Assembly (NCBI RefSeq): GCF_003700275.1
Contig: NZ_RBRE01000057.1
Coordinates: 113,634 to 177,633 of the forward strand
Origin: Pseudomonas cichorii
GTDB lineage: Bacteria; Pseudomonadota; Gammaproteobacteria; Pseudomonadales; Pseudomonadaceae
Length of the DNA stretch: 64,000 nt
Direction of reading: 5' to 3'
Shown here: in pieces, positions 53,764 to 62,179 of the stretch
Numbering within the stretch: position 1 is the stretch's first letter
Layout of the letters: every line of letters starts with the position of its first letter
Notes under the pieces: generated by a model
Told to the model about the DNA's origin: nothing
Databases searched by the model: none
Seen by the model: the letters and a program-made list of their open reading frames with translations, nothing else
Translations under genes and position numbers: made by a program

Positions 53764-55206
53764 CTATACCTGCGTTCCGGCACGCTTGAGCAATTGCTTG
53801 CAGCGGTCCGACAGATGGATCACCCGCAAATGCTTGCCAGCATTGTGGTAACGCTCGCGCAGGGTCTTCAGTGCGGCTATCGCAGAGTAGTCGACGAAGT
53901 TCAGGTGACGGCAATCGACGGTGACGTTCTCGGGGTCGCTGGCCGGGTCGAACTGATTGAGAAACGGCGTGGTGGAGGCGAAAAACAGCGTGCCATGCAT
54001 CAGGTAGATCTTGCTGCCGTCCTGCTCCAGATGAGTGTCGGCATACAACTCGCGGGCCTGCTGCCAGGCAAAGTTGAGCGCCGCGATAATGACCCCGAAT
54101 ACCACGGCGGCGGCCAGATCGGTAAGCACGGTGACGATGGTCACGGCGATGATCGCCAGCACATCGTGCATGGGGATCCTGTGCAGCACCCGCAACGAAG
54201 CCCAGGCGAAGGTCTGCTGGGACACCACGAACATCACGCCAACCAGCGCGGCCAGCGGAATGCGTTCGATCAGTGGCGACAGGAACAGCACGAACATCAG
54301 GATCATTACCCCCGCCACAACCCCGGAAAGCCGACCGCGGCCGCCTGAGCTGAGGTTGATCGCGGTCTGGCCGATCATCGCGCAACCGCCCATGCCGCCG
54401 CAGAAGCCGGACACCATGTTGGCTGCGCCCAGGGCCATGCACTCGCGGTTGGAGTGACCACGGGTTTCGGTGATTTCATCCGTGAGGTTGAGGGTCAGCA
54501 GGGTTTCCAGCAGGCCGACCATCGCCATCAGCATCGCATAGGGCGCCACGATGTACAGGGTTTCCAGATTCCACGGTATATCCGGCAAGGCCAGGGTCGG
54601 CAGGCCACCGGCAATGTGCGCCATGTCACCCAGCGTGTGAGTCGGCAGCTTCAGCAGGTACACCAGTAGCCCGACACTGAGGATTGCCACCAGCGCCGGA
54701 GGGATGGCACTGGTCAGGCGTGGCAGCAGGTAGACGATGGCCATGGTCAGGGCCACCAGACCCAGCATCAGGTACAGGCTCTGGCCACTGAGCCAGGTAT
54801 CACCGCTCTTGAAATGCTCCATTTGCGCCAGGGCAATGACGATGGCCAGACCGTTGACGAAACCGAGCATGACCGAGTACGGCACCATCCGCACCAGCTT
54901 GCCAAGGCGCAGCAGGCCGAAGGCAATCATGATCAGCCCGCCGAGTATCACGGTGGCCAGCAGATACTGCGCGCCGTGTTGCACCACCAGCGCCACGATC
55001 ACCACGGCCATGGAACCGGCTGCACCGGAAATCATCCCCGGCCGTCCACCGAACAGCGCGGTCAGGGTACAGATGATGAAGGCGCCATAGAGCCCCATCA
55101 ACGGATTGAGGTGGGCCACCAGAGCAAAGGCGATGCATTCGGGCACCAGGGCAAAGGAAGTGGTCAGTCCTGCCAGGACTTCGCTACGGATACGGGGTGA
55201 TTTCAT
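53764..55206 (-). CDS. SulP-family anion transporter with STAS domain
   Basis: A 480-residue SLC26/SulP transporter. Multiple membrane segments begin AGLTTSFALVPECIAFALVA, and the family block AALVGVMFVVSQQTF is near the end of the transport part. The C-terminal STAS domain has Ser in LNFVDYSAIAALKTLRERY. It imports sulfate, bicarbonate or another anion; the substrate is not readable. Confidence 0.9.
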   Translation of the reverse strand: MKSPRIRSEVLAGLTTSFALVPECIAFALVAHLNPLMGLYGAFIICTLTALFGGRPGMISGAAGSMAVVIVALVVQHGAQYLLATVILGGLIMIAFGLLRLGKLVRMVPYSVMLGFVNGLAIVIALAQMEHFKSGDTWLSGQSLYLMLGLVALTMAIVYLLPRLTSAIPPALVAILSVGLLVYLLKLPTHTLGDMAHIAGGLPTLALPDIPWNLETLYIVAPYAMLMAMVGLLETLLTLNLTDEITETRGHSNRECMALGAANMVSGFCGGMGGCAMIGQTAINLSSGGRGRLSGVVAGVMILMFVLFLSPLIERIPLAALVGVMFVVSQQTFAWASLRVLHRIPMHDVLAIIAVTIVTVLTDLAAAVVFGVIIAALNFAWQQARELYADTHLEQDGSKIYLMHGTLFFASTTPFLNQFDPASDPENVTVDCRHLNFVDYSAIAALKTLRERYHNAGKHLRVIHLSDRCKQLLKRAGTQV

Positions 55207-55382
55207 GGAATACCTGGGAGCGAACGTACTGCGTCACAACCGTGGGCGTACAAACAGAAGGGTTGCCGATGTTACGGAATCTGCGTTTAGCCGACCAGTT
55301 AAAAAGTCGCCATGTGCGACTATCATCTGCCTGGGGCTGCTATATGCTGGCCATCTTTACCGAAGCTGAAGGTGTGTGCTTG

Positions 55383-56495
55383 ATGGATGCCGTGTCTCCT
55401 CTGGATGCCTATGAACGCGCAGTCCAGCGTGGTTTTCAGCCTGACGAGGCGCAATTGCAGGCTGCCCGGCAGTTGCAGGCGTGTTATCTGGCCCTGGCGC
55501 AAAACCGTGGGGCACAGGGCGTTTATCTGTGGGGGCCGGTGGGGCGTGGCAAGACCTGGTTGATGGACCGTTTTTTCGAGAGTTTAAGCGTGCCGGCCCG
55601 GCGTCAGCATTTCCATCACTTCATGCGCTGGGTGCACAAGCGCATGTTCGAGTTGATCGGCACACCGGAGCCGCTGAAAGTCGTGGCCCGGGAACTGGGC
55701 CGCGAAGTGCGGGTGATGTGCTTCGATGAGCTGTTCGTCACCGATATCGGCGATGCGGTGATTCTCGGCGGCCTGTTGCAGGTGATGTTCGAGGAAGGCG
55801 TGGTGCTGGTCTGTACCTCCAACCAGCCTCCGGATCAGTTGTACAGCCACGGCCACAACCGCGAGCGCTTTTTGCCCGCCATCGCCGCTATCCAGCGTTA
55901 CATGCAGGTGGTGACGGTGGATGGCGGGGAAGATCACCGCCTGCATCCCGGCCAGTTGCATCAGCGCTACTGGATTGCCGAGCCGGGGCGGCCAAGCGCC
56001 TTGGGCGAGATTTTCACCGCGCTGAGTGGCGGGCAAACAGCGTATGACTCGCAAGTGATGCTCGGCTATCGCAGCATCAACGTGGTCCAGCACACCGATA
56101 CGACGGTGTGGTGCCGCTATCGCGACCTGTGCGAGCAACCCTTGGCGGCCATGGACTTCATTGCCTTGTGCGACCGCTTTTCGGTGATCCTGCTCAGCGA
56201 AGTCCCGGCACTGAGCGCCGCCCAGCGCGAAGCGAAAATTGCTAGAGGCACCGAGGATGGTGTCGAACAGGTCGTGGCCGGGGATCGCGAGCTGCCGCAA
56301 CTGTCGCCCAACGATGACGGCGTGCGGCGCTTCATTGCCCTGGTGGACGAATGCTACGACCGGCGCATTCCGCTCTATATCGAGGCGCAGACCTCCATGG
56401 ATGAGCTGTACACCCAGGGCTATCTGTCATTTGCCTTTCGCCGCACCCTCAGCCGTTTGCAGGAAATGCAACTGGAGCGCTTTACCGAGCATTGA
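55383..56495 (+). CDS. zapE: ZapE/AFG1-family ATPase
   Basis: A 370-residue AAA-like ATPase with Walker A GPVGRGKT (51-58), Walker B VRVMCFDELFVTDIGDA and the family blocks FHHFMRWVHKRMF and CTSNQPPDQLYSHGHNRERF. ZapE affects Z-ring function, and AFG1 acts in membrane protein turnover. Pseudomonas usually has another zapE near rplM, so this may be a paralogue. The frame extends upstream; an ATG at 55341 is a possible alternative start. It abuts the convergent rarD-like gene without a gap. Confidence 0.88.
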   Translation: MDAVSPLDAYERAVQRGFQPDEAQLQAARQLQACYLALAQNRGAQGVYLWGPVGRGKTWLMDRFFESLSVPARRQHFHHFMRWVHKRMFELIGTPEPLKVVARELGREVRVMCFDELFVTDIGDAVILGGLLQVMFEEGVVLVCTSNQPPDQLYSHGHNRERFLPAIAAIQRYMQVVTVDGGEDHRLHPGQLHQRYWIAEPGRPSALGEIFTALSGGQTAYDSQVMLGYRSINVVQHTDTTVWCRYRDLCEQPLAAMDFIALCDRFSVILLSEVPALSAAQREAKIARGTEDGVEQVVAGDRELPQLSPNDDGVRRFIALVDECYDRRIPLYIEAQTSMDELYTQGYLSFAFRRTLSRLQEMQLERFTEH

Positions 56496-57380
56496 TCAAA
56501 CGGCATCCCGGCGGCGCTGGGCCAGCATATGCCGGGCGCCTTCGATGATCAGTACCACGACCGCCAGCCAGATCGGCAGGTACGTCAGCCATTCGTCACG
56601 GCCAATGCTTTCACCCAGCAGCAAGGCCACGCACACCAGCAGCACCGGCTCCACATAACTGAGCAGGCCGAACAGGCTGAACGGCAGAATACGGCTGGCA
56701 AGGATATAGCTGATCAGCGCCGAGGCACTGATGACACCCAGTAGCGGGATCAGTAAATAAAGGCCGGGAGCCTTCTGCGCAGCCAGCGGGTCGCCATTGC
56801 TGATGAACCACAGGCCGATGGGCAACATGAACAGCATGTCGAACCACAGCCCGCCGAGATTATCGGTCTTGAGCTTGCGGCGCAGCACAAAGTAGAGCGG
56901 ATAACCCAGGGCGACCAGCAACGTCTCCCAGGAAAAACTGCCCAGCCGCCACAACTCGTGTCCCACGCCGATCATGGCAAAGGTGGCGGCGATCTTTTGC
57001 AGGTGCGACAGGTGTTCGCCGTACACGATGCGCCCGGTGACGATCATGCTCAGCGGCAACAGGAAATAACCCAGCGACACTTCCAGACTGCGTCCGTGCA
57101 AAGGCGCCCACATGAAGATCAGCAACTGCGCGCCGAGCAGCAGCGAAGACAACAGAATGCCGAACACCAGCAGCGGCTGCTCCCGAAGCCGCCGGGCCAG
57201 TGCGCGTACCAGTTGCCAGTCGCCACTGACCAGCATGAACAGCGTGGCGCATGGCACCGTCAGCAGCATGCGCCAGCCAAAGATTTCCTCGCCCGTCAGC
57301 GGCGTCATCAATGAGGTATAGAAATACATGACGGCAAACAGCACCGAGGCCGTGACCGACAGGACGACACCTTTATACAC
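56496..57380 (-). CDS. rarD: RarD/EamA-type exporter
   Basis: About 294 residues with ten membrane segments and the RarD pattern YKGVVLSVTASVLFAVMYFY ... EIFGWRMLLTVP. Substrate unknown; RarD proteins were linked to chloramphenicol sensitivity. The GTG at 57380 gives the conserved start; an ATG at 57416 would add 12 residues. Confidence 0.87.
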   Translation of the reverse strand: MYKGVVLSVTASVLFAVMYFYTSLMTPLTGEEIFGWRMLLTVPCATLFMLVSGDWQLVRALARRLREQPLLVFGILLSSLLLGAQLLIFMWAPLHGRSLEVSLGYFLLPLSMIVTGRIVYGEHLSHLQKIAATFAMIGVGHELWRLGSFSWETLLVALGYPLYFVLRRKLKTDNLGGLWFDMLFMLPIGLWFISNGDPLAAQKAPGLYLLIPLLGVISASALISYILASRILPFSLFGLLSYVEPVLLVCVALLLGESIGRDEWLTYLPIWLAVVVLIIEGARHMLAQRRRDAV

Positions 57381-57587
57381 GGCGGCCTCTTTGATTGTTG
57401 AACGGGGGAAATGCACCGGAAGGGGGCATAGTCTAGTGCGGCGTTGTGAAAATAGCTGGGCTTTTTATAGCGGCTCCATCGACCGCCTGCCCCAATTGTG
57501 AACACTGCACATTTGGAACGCCTGCTGACTTTGCTAGGCTGTCAGGCTCGCCAGCACGATTCTGTCTGGTGTCCTCAAGGAGCATGC

Positions 57588-58739
57588 ATGACCTCTTTCA
57601 GTCACGAGGCCCAGATAACCAAGGCCCGGAAGGAGCAGTCTTCCACCCGGATAGCGTTTTTCATTGCAGGTTTCAGCGTCGCCTCCTGGGCGCCCCTGGT
57701 GCCCTATGCCAAGGCCCGGGTCGGGCTGGATGACGGCACGCTGGGTCTGTTGTTGCTGTGCCTGGGGATGGGCTCGATCCTGTCCATGCCCCTGGCGGGC
57801 GCGCTGGCTTCGCGTTACGGCTGTCGTCGCCTGCTGGTCGTTTCAACTGTCCTCATCTGTCTGTGCCTGCCGTTACTGGCCACGATTTCCAGTCTGCCGC
57901 TGCTGGTGGCGACTCTGTTTCTGTTTGGCGCGAGCATGGGTGGCGTGGATTGCACGGCCAATATCCAGGCGGTGATTGTCGAGCGGGCCAGCGGCAAGAC
58001 CATGATGTCGGGCTTTCACGGCCTGTTCAGCCTCGGCGGTATCGTGGGTGCTGCGGGTGTCAGTGCGTTGCTGAGCCTGGGTGCTTCGCCGTTCGTTGCC
58101 ATGCTGGTGGTGGTCGTGCTGACGCTGATCGCGCTGGCCAGGGCCGCACCGCATCTCTTGCCGTATGGCAGCCAGTCCGAAGGGCCGGCCTTTGCGATTC
58201 CTCGCGGCGTTGTGCTGTTCATCGGCCTGTTGTGCTTTACCGTATTTCTCGCCGAAGGCGCGATGCTCGACTGGAGTGCGGTGTTCCTCAGTTCGTTGCG
58301 TGGTGTCGAAACCTCGTATGCCGGGCTGGGTTACGCGGTGTTTGCCGTGACCATGACCCTGGGCCGGCTGTTTGGCGATGCCGTGGTGCGGCGGGTCGGT
58401 TCCAACCGGATCATCATTCTGGGCGGATTGTGTGCCGCCAGCGGTCTGGCGATTGCCACGTTGATTCCCGCCTGGGAAGCTGCCTTGCTGGGCTACGCGC
58501 TGGTCGGGGCAGGTTGCTCGAATATCGTGCCGGTGTGTTACAGCGCGGTTGGCCGACAGACCACCATGCCGGAAAGCGTCGCGATCCCGGCCATTACCAC
58601 TGTCGGTTATGCCGGGATTCTGGTCGGTCCGGCGGCCATCGGTTTCATTGCCCACGTCAGCAGTCTGGAGCTGGCGTTCATGATCGTTGCCGTGATGTTG
58701 CTGGGCGTGGCGATCAGTGGCAGCCAGCTCAAGACCTGA
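57588..58739 (+). CDS. Major facilitator superfamily transporter
   Basis: A 383-residue, twelve-segment MFS protein of the YfcJ/sugar-type group (GFSVASWAPLVPYAKARVGL; GALASRYGCRRLLVV). Start at MTSFSHEA behind AAGGAGC (57577-57583). Substrate unknown. It ends 5 bases from the convergent PhzF-family gene. Confidence 0.87.
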   Translation: MTSFSHEAQITKARKEQSSTRIAFFIAGFSVASWAPLVPYAKARVGLDDGTLGLLLLCLGMGSILSMPLAGALASRYGCRRLLVVSTVLICLCLPLLATISSLPLLVATLFLFGASMGGVDCTANIQAVIVERASGKTMMSGFHGLFSLGGIVGAAGVSALLSLGASPFVAMLVVVVLTLIALARAAPHLLPYGSQSEGPAFAIPRGVVLFIGLLCFTVFLAEGAMLDWSAVFLSSLRGVETSYAGLGYAVFAVTMTLGRLFGDAVVRRVGSNRIIILGGLCAASGLAIATLIPAWEAALLGYALVGAGCSNIVPVCYSAVGRQTTMPESVAIPAITTVGYAGILVGPAAIGFIAHVSSLELAFMIVAVMLLGVAISGSQLKT

Positions 58740-58744
58740 CGGTT

Positions 58745-59578
58745 TTACAGCTTGCGCGCCATGCCCGAGACGCGGATCGAGCTGCCGCTCTGCTCGGGGA
58801 TTTCGGCGCGCAGGCGCGACGGGCTGCCCATGTCTTCGCCTTGCAGAATGTCGATCACTCCACCGTGGGGCCAGCCGATATCGCGCAGATAACCGCCCAG
58901 CGCCGCGGTTGCCGCACCCGTGGCCGGGTCTTCATAGACGCCACCGAAGGCGAACGGATTGCGGGTATGGAAGAACTGCTCGCTTTCTGCGAACAGCAAT
59001 AGAATCGTGGCCCAGCCTTCACGCACCATCAGTTGGCGTCCGGCTTCCTGATCGTATTGCATGGCCTTGAGCGTTGAACGGCTGTTGAGCGCCAGCAGCA
59101 GATGTCCGGCACCGCCATTGATCGCTGCGGGCGGGAGGCGGCTGTCCAGATCACTGTGTTGGTAGCCGAACAGGCTCAGTGCTTCTTCCAGCAATGCCGG
59201 GCTGATCGCCTTGCTGTGCGTCGGGGGTGATTGCAGGGCCGCCGAAATCAGCGAGCCCTGGGCATGGCCTTCGACCGTGATGTCGGCCTGATTGAGGCTG
59301 AGCCTGAAGACGCCGTCGCCATGCAAGCCGGCCAGCGCCGCGCCCAGAGCGATGGTGGCGTGACCGCAGAAAGGCACTTCGGCCAGCGGCGAGAAGTAAC
59401 GCACCCGCCAGCCATCCTCGATTGGAGCGGCGAAAGCAGTTTCCGAAAAGCCGACCTCGGCTGCAATCCGTTGCATGCTGCTGTCATCGGGCAGCGCATC
59501 GCCAATCCATACACCTGCCGGGTTGCCGCCTTGGTCGCCATCGCTGAATGCAGCCAGTTTGAGAATTTCCGTGTTCAT
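58745..59578 (-). CDS. PhzF-family isomerase/epimerase
   Basis: A 277-residue member of the diaminopimelate-epimerase-like PhzF fold. Visible blocks are LAAFSDGDQGGNPAGVWIGD, EVGFSETAFA (catalytic Glu), RYFSPLAEVPFCGHATIALG, and the second-half DPATGAATAALGGYLRD. No phenazine genes are adjacent, so it is a stand-alone housekeeping or detoxification member. Confidence 0.88.
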   Translation of the reverse strand: MNTEILKLAAFSDGDQGGNPAGVWIGDALPDDSSMQRIAAEVGFSETAFAAPIEDGWRVRYFSPLAEVPFCGHATIALGAALAGLHGDGVFRLSLNQADITVEGHAQGSLISAALQSPPTHSKAISPALLEEALSLFGYQHSDLDSRLPPAAINGGAGHLLLALNSRSTLKAMQYDQEAGRQLMVREGWATILLLFAESEQFFHTRNPFAFGGVYEDPATGAATAALGGYLRDIGWPHGGVIDILQGEDMGSPSRLRAEIPEQSGSSIRVSGMARKL

Positions 59579-59654
59579 TTCGGGCAGGCCTTGTCGTCAC
59601 TGTGAGCGATGATTGTGCCCCAAGCCTTTGGTCTTGAGCCAACCGTCCATGCAT

Positions 59655-60143
59655 TCAAGGCCGCGATGGCGCCTCACATCTGGACAGGCGGCGCTGCACG
59701 ATGCGTTCGCGCAGGGTGTCGTAGGCCCAGTTGAAGGCCATGGTGTAAGGCAGGAAAAACAGCAATACACCAATGTCCAGCCAGAAGGCCTGCATCAGGC
59801 TGATGGACAACCACCAGGCCGCCAGCGGCACGACGGCCAGAATCAGCCCGCTCTCGAAACACACGGCATGCACCATCCGGGCGGTGAAGGTCATGGCAAA
59901 GCCTGTCCTGCGCCGGATGCGGTCGAAGATGGCGTTGAACAGCATGTTCCAGAGCATCGCGGCGGTGGAAATCATCACCGTCAGCGCGCCCATCTTGCCC
60001 AGCGATTCATCCATGATCCAGGCCAGCAACGGGGCACAGATGATCAGACCAATCAGCTCAAAGAGCAGCGCATGCAGGATGCGTTCTTTAAACGATTTGA
60101 CAGGCACCCTGGCGGAGCCGGTGCTCTGACTTGTCTGTTCCAT
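59655..60143 (-). CDS. PACE-family multidrug efflux protein (AceI-like)
   Basis: A 162-residue protein with four membrane segments in two BTP repeats. The signature pieces are RILHALLFELIGLIICAPLL with the catalytic-type Glu, WNMLFNAIFDRI and RMVHAVCFESGLILAVVPLA. PACE proteins export biguanides such as chlorhexidine. The start at MEQTSQS has GAGGTGAG upstream; two earlier in-frame ATGs are less supported. It is divergent from a LysR gene, as aceI is from aceR. Confidence 0.9.
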   Translation of the reverse strand: MEQTSQSTGSARVPVKSFKERILHALLFELIGLIICAPLLAWIMDESLGKMGALTVMISTAAMLWNMLFNAIFDRIRRRTGFAMTFTARMVHAVCFESGLILAVVPLAAWWLSISLMQAFWLDIGVLLFFLPYTMAFNWAYDTLRERIVQRRLSRCEAPSRP

Positions 60144-60216
60144 GGCAAATCTCACCTCTGTAGTCATCGAAGGCTGCATTCTCATCGGTCATTGAGCTAA
60201 AGTGAAAATAGTTTCC

Positions 60217-60231
60217 ATCGGAAAAACCGAT
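60217..60231. promoter_or_regulatory. Candidate LysR operator between PACE and LysR genes
   Basis: ATCGGAAAAACCGAT is a perfect inverted repeat (ATCGG-N5-CCGAT), of the size LysR-type regulators bind, in the 100-base divergent gap. Confidence 0.6.
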
Positions 60232-60243
60232 AACAGGTCGCCC

Positions 60244-61125
60244 ATGAGTTTTTCACCCGAAGCCCTTGAAGCCTTTGTCCAGATCGTCGAACTGGGCTCG
60301 TTCAGTGCTGCTGCCCGGCGTATGGGCAAGAGCCAGTCGACCATCAGCGAAGCCATTTCCCGCCTGGAAATCGATCTGGGATTCGAGCTGTTCGACCGTT
60401 CCGCCCGGCAACCGGTGCTGACCGAGGCGGGAAAGGCCATGCTCGGGCGGGTCGAAGACGTGCTGGGCGCCTCGGACCGTTTGCGCCGTGCTGCCGGGCG
60501 GCTGGCCGCAGGTGTCGAGCCGCGACTGACCCTGGTGCTGTCCGATGCCAATCAGTTTTCCGAATTCGAGATGCGCATGACCGAACTGGACCAGCGCTTC
60601 CCCGAGCTGGAACTGGAATGCATGTTTGCCGAGCACGGCGATGCAATCAATCTGATCCAGTCGGGCAGGGCGTCGCTGGGTCTGTTGTCGGCCCAGGCAA
60701 GTTACCCGCCGGAAATCGGCCATGCCACCATTGTCGAGCGTGCGGATTTCGGACTGTTCGTCTCCCAGCAACACCCGCTCGCTGCGCTGCCAGAGGTGAA
60801 TTACCAGCAATTGTCGGAATACCGGGCACTGCGCCTCAACACTCTGATCGAGCACAGCATCCCCACTGACGACTTGCCAACCAGCGGCTATCGCAACTGG
60901 TCGGCGCCCAATTACCTGCTGTTGATGGACATGGCGGCATTCGGCTTCGGCTGGTCGGCCCTGCCGCGCTGGCTGGTGTCGCGCTACGCCACCGGGCTTT
61001 TGAAGGAACTCAAGGTCCCCGGCTGGCCGCGCAGTTCGGCTGTCGACGTGATCTGGTCGCGCCAGCGCAGCCTTGGTCCAGCGGGCTCATGGCTGCTGGA
61101 AACGCTGGTGCCGGCCGGCGAGTAG
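60244..61125 (+). CDS. LysR-family transcriptional regulator
   Basis: A 293-residue LysR-type protein: winged helix in ALEAFVQIVELGSFSAAARR with MGKSQSTISEAISRLEIDLG, then a substrate-binding domain. The ATG at 60244 is chosen; an upstream GTG (60202) would place the operator palindrome inside the gene. It probably controls the divergent PACE exporter and itself. Confidence 0.9.
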   Translation: MSFSPEALEAFVQIVELGSFSAAARRMGKSQSTISEAISRLEIDLGFELFDRSARQPVLTEAGKAMLGRVEDVLGASDRLRRAAGRLAAGVEPRLTLVLSDANQFSEFEMRMTELDQRFPELELECMFAEHGDAINLIQSGRASLGLLSAQASYPPEIGHATIVERADFGLFVSQQHPLAALPEVNYQQLSEYRALRLNTLIEHSIPTDDLPTSGYRNWSAPNYLLLMDMAAFGFGWSALPRWLVSRYATGLLKELKVPGWPRSSAVDVIWSRQRSLGPAGSWLLETLVPAGE

Positions 61126-61186
61126 GCGCCAATTCATTCGTGAATAGGTTGTTGAAGCCGCAGGAAATGTATCGCCTGACAGGTAG

Positions 61187-61212
61187 TCTTCGCGGATGAA
61201 TCCGCTCCCACA
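61187..61212. repeat. REP element
   Basis: TCTTCGCGGATGAATCCGCT followed by CCCACA (61187-61212) is a full REP copy downstream of the LysR gene. Confidence 0.75.
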
Positions 61213-61247
61213 CAGTCAGTATTTCAAGAAGCACTTTCCGGCAGGCA

Positions 61248-61366
61248 AATAAAAACCCGCCGAAGCGGGTTTTTCCAAAGACCATCCAACTCCCTGTTGG
61301 CCGCCTCCCAGGCAATGGTCGATCATCCTTGATCCTGGTGGACTCCTTGTTCACCAGTTGTTGGAT
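61248..61366 (-). ncRNA. rsmX: RsmX/RsmY/RsmZ-type regulatory RNA (RsmA/CsrA sponge)
   Basis: The minus strand reads an RNA of about 119 bases rich in GGA motifs, several held in hairpin loops. One stem, CTGGTG/CACCAG, encloses AAGGAG. A stem GACCAT/ATGGTC encloses two small hairpins, GCC-TGGGA-GGC and CCAAC-AGGGA-GTTGG. Further GGA motifs are AAGGATG, CAGGATC and TTGGATGG. It ends in a strong terminator. This is the architecture of Rsm RNAs that sequester RsmA/E proteins under GacS/GacA control. A -10-like TAGCAT lies at 61375-61370 and a GacA-box-like site at 61420-61437. P. syringae is known to carry several rsmX copies. Exact ends are estimates. Confidence 0.78.
61251..61274 (-). terminator. 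Rho-independent terminator of the RsmX-like RNA
   Basis: AAAAACCCGC, loop TTCG and GCGGGTTTTT (read on the minus strand) form a perfect 10-base stem ending in five T. It is symmetric, so it could also stop transcripts from the LysR side. Confidence 0.9.
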
Positions 61367-61419
61367 CCAATGCTACGGGCCCAGGCGAAAAGCGGAAAGA
61401 GCGAAGTATCTTCAGCTCG

Positions 61420-61437
61420 TGTAAGCCTTTGGCTATA
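61420..61437 (-). promoter_or_regulatory. Partial GacA upstream activating sequence
   Basis: On the plus strand TGTAAG-N6-GCTATA resembles the GacA box TGTAAG-N6-CTTACA: one half is exact, the other matches 3 of 6. Its centre is about 64 bases before the estimated RNA start, in the range expected for rsmX genes. Confidence 0.5.
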
Positions 61438-61469
61438 CGTTGGCTCTGAGATGACTGATGAAAGGATTT

Positions 61470-61526
61470 TTCGCGAATGAATTGGCTCCTGTTGCAGGGG
61501 TGAAAGGGAGCCCATTCATTCGCGAA
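61470..61526. repeat. REPIN (paired inverted REP)
   Basis: TTCGCGAATGAATTGGCTCC (61470-61489) and GGAGCCCATTCATTCGCGAA (61507-61526) are inverted partners with one mismatch. It lies between the sRNA promoter and the DUF6124 gene. Confidence 0.75.
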
Positions 61527-61535
61527 ACTGTCGTT

Positions 61536-61775
61536 TCAATGCGTTTCAACCCTGTGCAGCGAACGATCCACTACGGTCTTGGCCAGTTCAACCAGATGCA
61601 CAACCGAAAGTGCCAGATGCCGCTGTGTCCCGCTCAAACGGTCGCTGCTTTCATAGGCGGTCGCCGCAGCGCAACTGAGCAGCTCCGAGGCGTAGCACAG
61701 GGATTGTTCGAGGGTGGTGTTCTGGCTGGAAGGGGAGGATTTATCGAGGGATAAAGCGGGTTCGGTATTGAGCAT
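61536..61775 (-). CDS. DUF6124 (DUF3077-like) small protein
   Basis: A 79-residue protein with the helical pattern TTLEQSLCYASELLSCAAAT, AYESSDRLSGTQRHLALSVV and HLVELAKTVVDRSLHRVE that is common in Pseudomonas as several paralogous small proteins of unknown function. TAGGAG lies 10 bases before the ATG. It follows a structured leader. Confidence 0.85.
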   Translation of the reverse strand: MLNTEPALSLDKSSPSSQNTTLEQSLCYASELLSCAAATAYESSDRLSGTQRHLALSVVHLVELAKTVVDRSLHRVETH

Positions 61776-62020
61776 GCTGGATGACTCCTAACGCTATTGG
61801 AATGGCCACCCGCTATCGCTACTAAACGATTAAAGGTGGCGGCTGTGCGAAGGTTAGTAGACCGGGCGTTAGGATCCGGCGCATCCGAAGATGCCCTGCG
61901 CACAGCCACCATAGAGTGCCGTGAATATCGACGGACTGTAGGGTGACACCATGCGACTAACGACCACGGGCTACTAAACCCGATCACTGATATGCAGCGA
62001 CCGGCGCACGTTAGTGGCCT
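61776..62020 (-). promoter_or_regulatory. Structured, repeat-rich leader upstream of the DUF6124 gene
   Basis: The region contains a long imperfect stem, GGTGGCGGCTGTGCG (61835-61849) with CGCACAGCCACC (61899-61910). It encloses a perfect UUCG-loop hairpin on the minus strand (GCATC-TTCG-GATGC, 61881-61894). GCTACTAAAC occurs exactly at 61818-61827 and 61970-61979, and its complement-like GTTAGTAG at 61853-61860; related GACTAACG and CGTTAGTGG follow. This suggests a folded 5' leader or a small RNA read toward the DUF6124 gene. No known family was recognised. Confidence 0.5.
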
Positions 62021-62179
62021 GAAGCGAGAGGCGCAAGGGGCTGCGGATTCTCCCGGAAATGTCTCCCAAGAGAAAGAGATAAGGCCTACAAATGCTATTC
62101 CTGGCGACATACAGATTGCCCTCTTGAGACAGATCAGCGAAGCTCCCGCCGCATCAGTTAATGGACAGGAACGTTGCGC

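Noticed and set aside
57758..59002. Plus-strand alternative frame through the MFS gene (414 codons)
   Set aside because: It overlaps two well-supported genes and has the Arg/Gly/Cys-rich look of an out-of-frame translation.
61458..61754. Plus-strand open frame over the REPIN and the DUF6124 gene
   Set aside because: It is mostly REP sequence and antisense to the recognisable DUF6124 protein.
61853..61910. Integron attC-like site (GTTAG motifs with a stem)
   Set aside because: The GTTAG copies do not match the RYYYAAC/GTTRRRY core pairs, and no integrase or cassette lies nearby.
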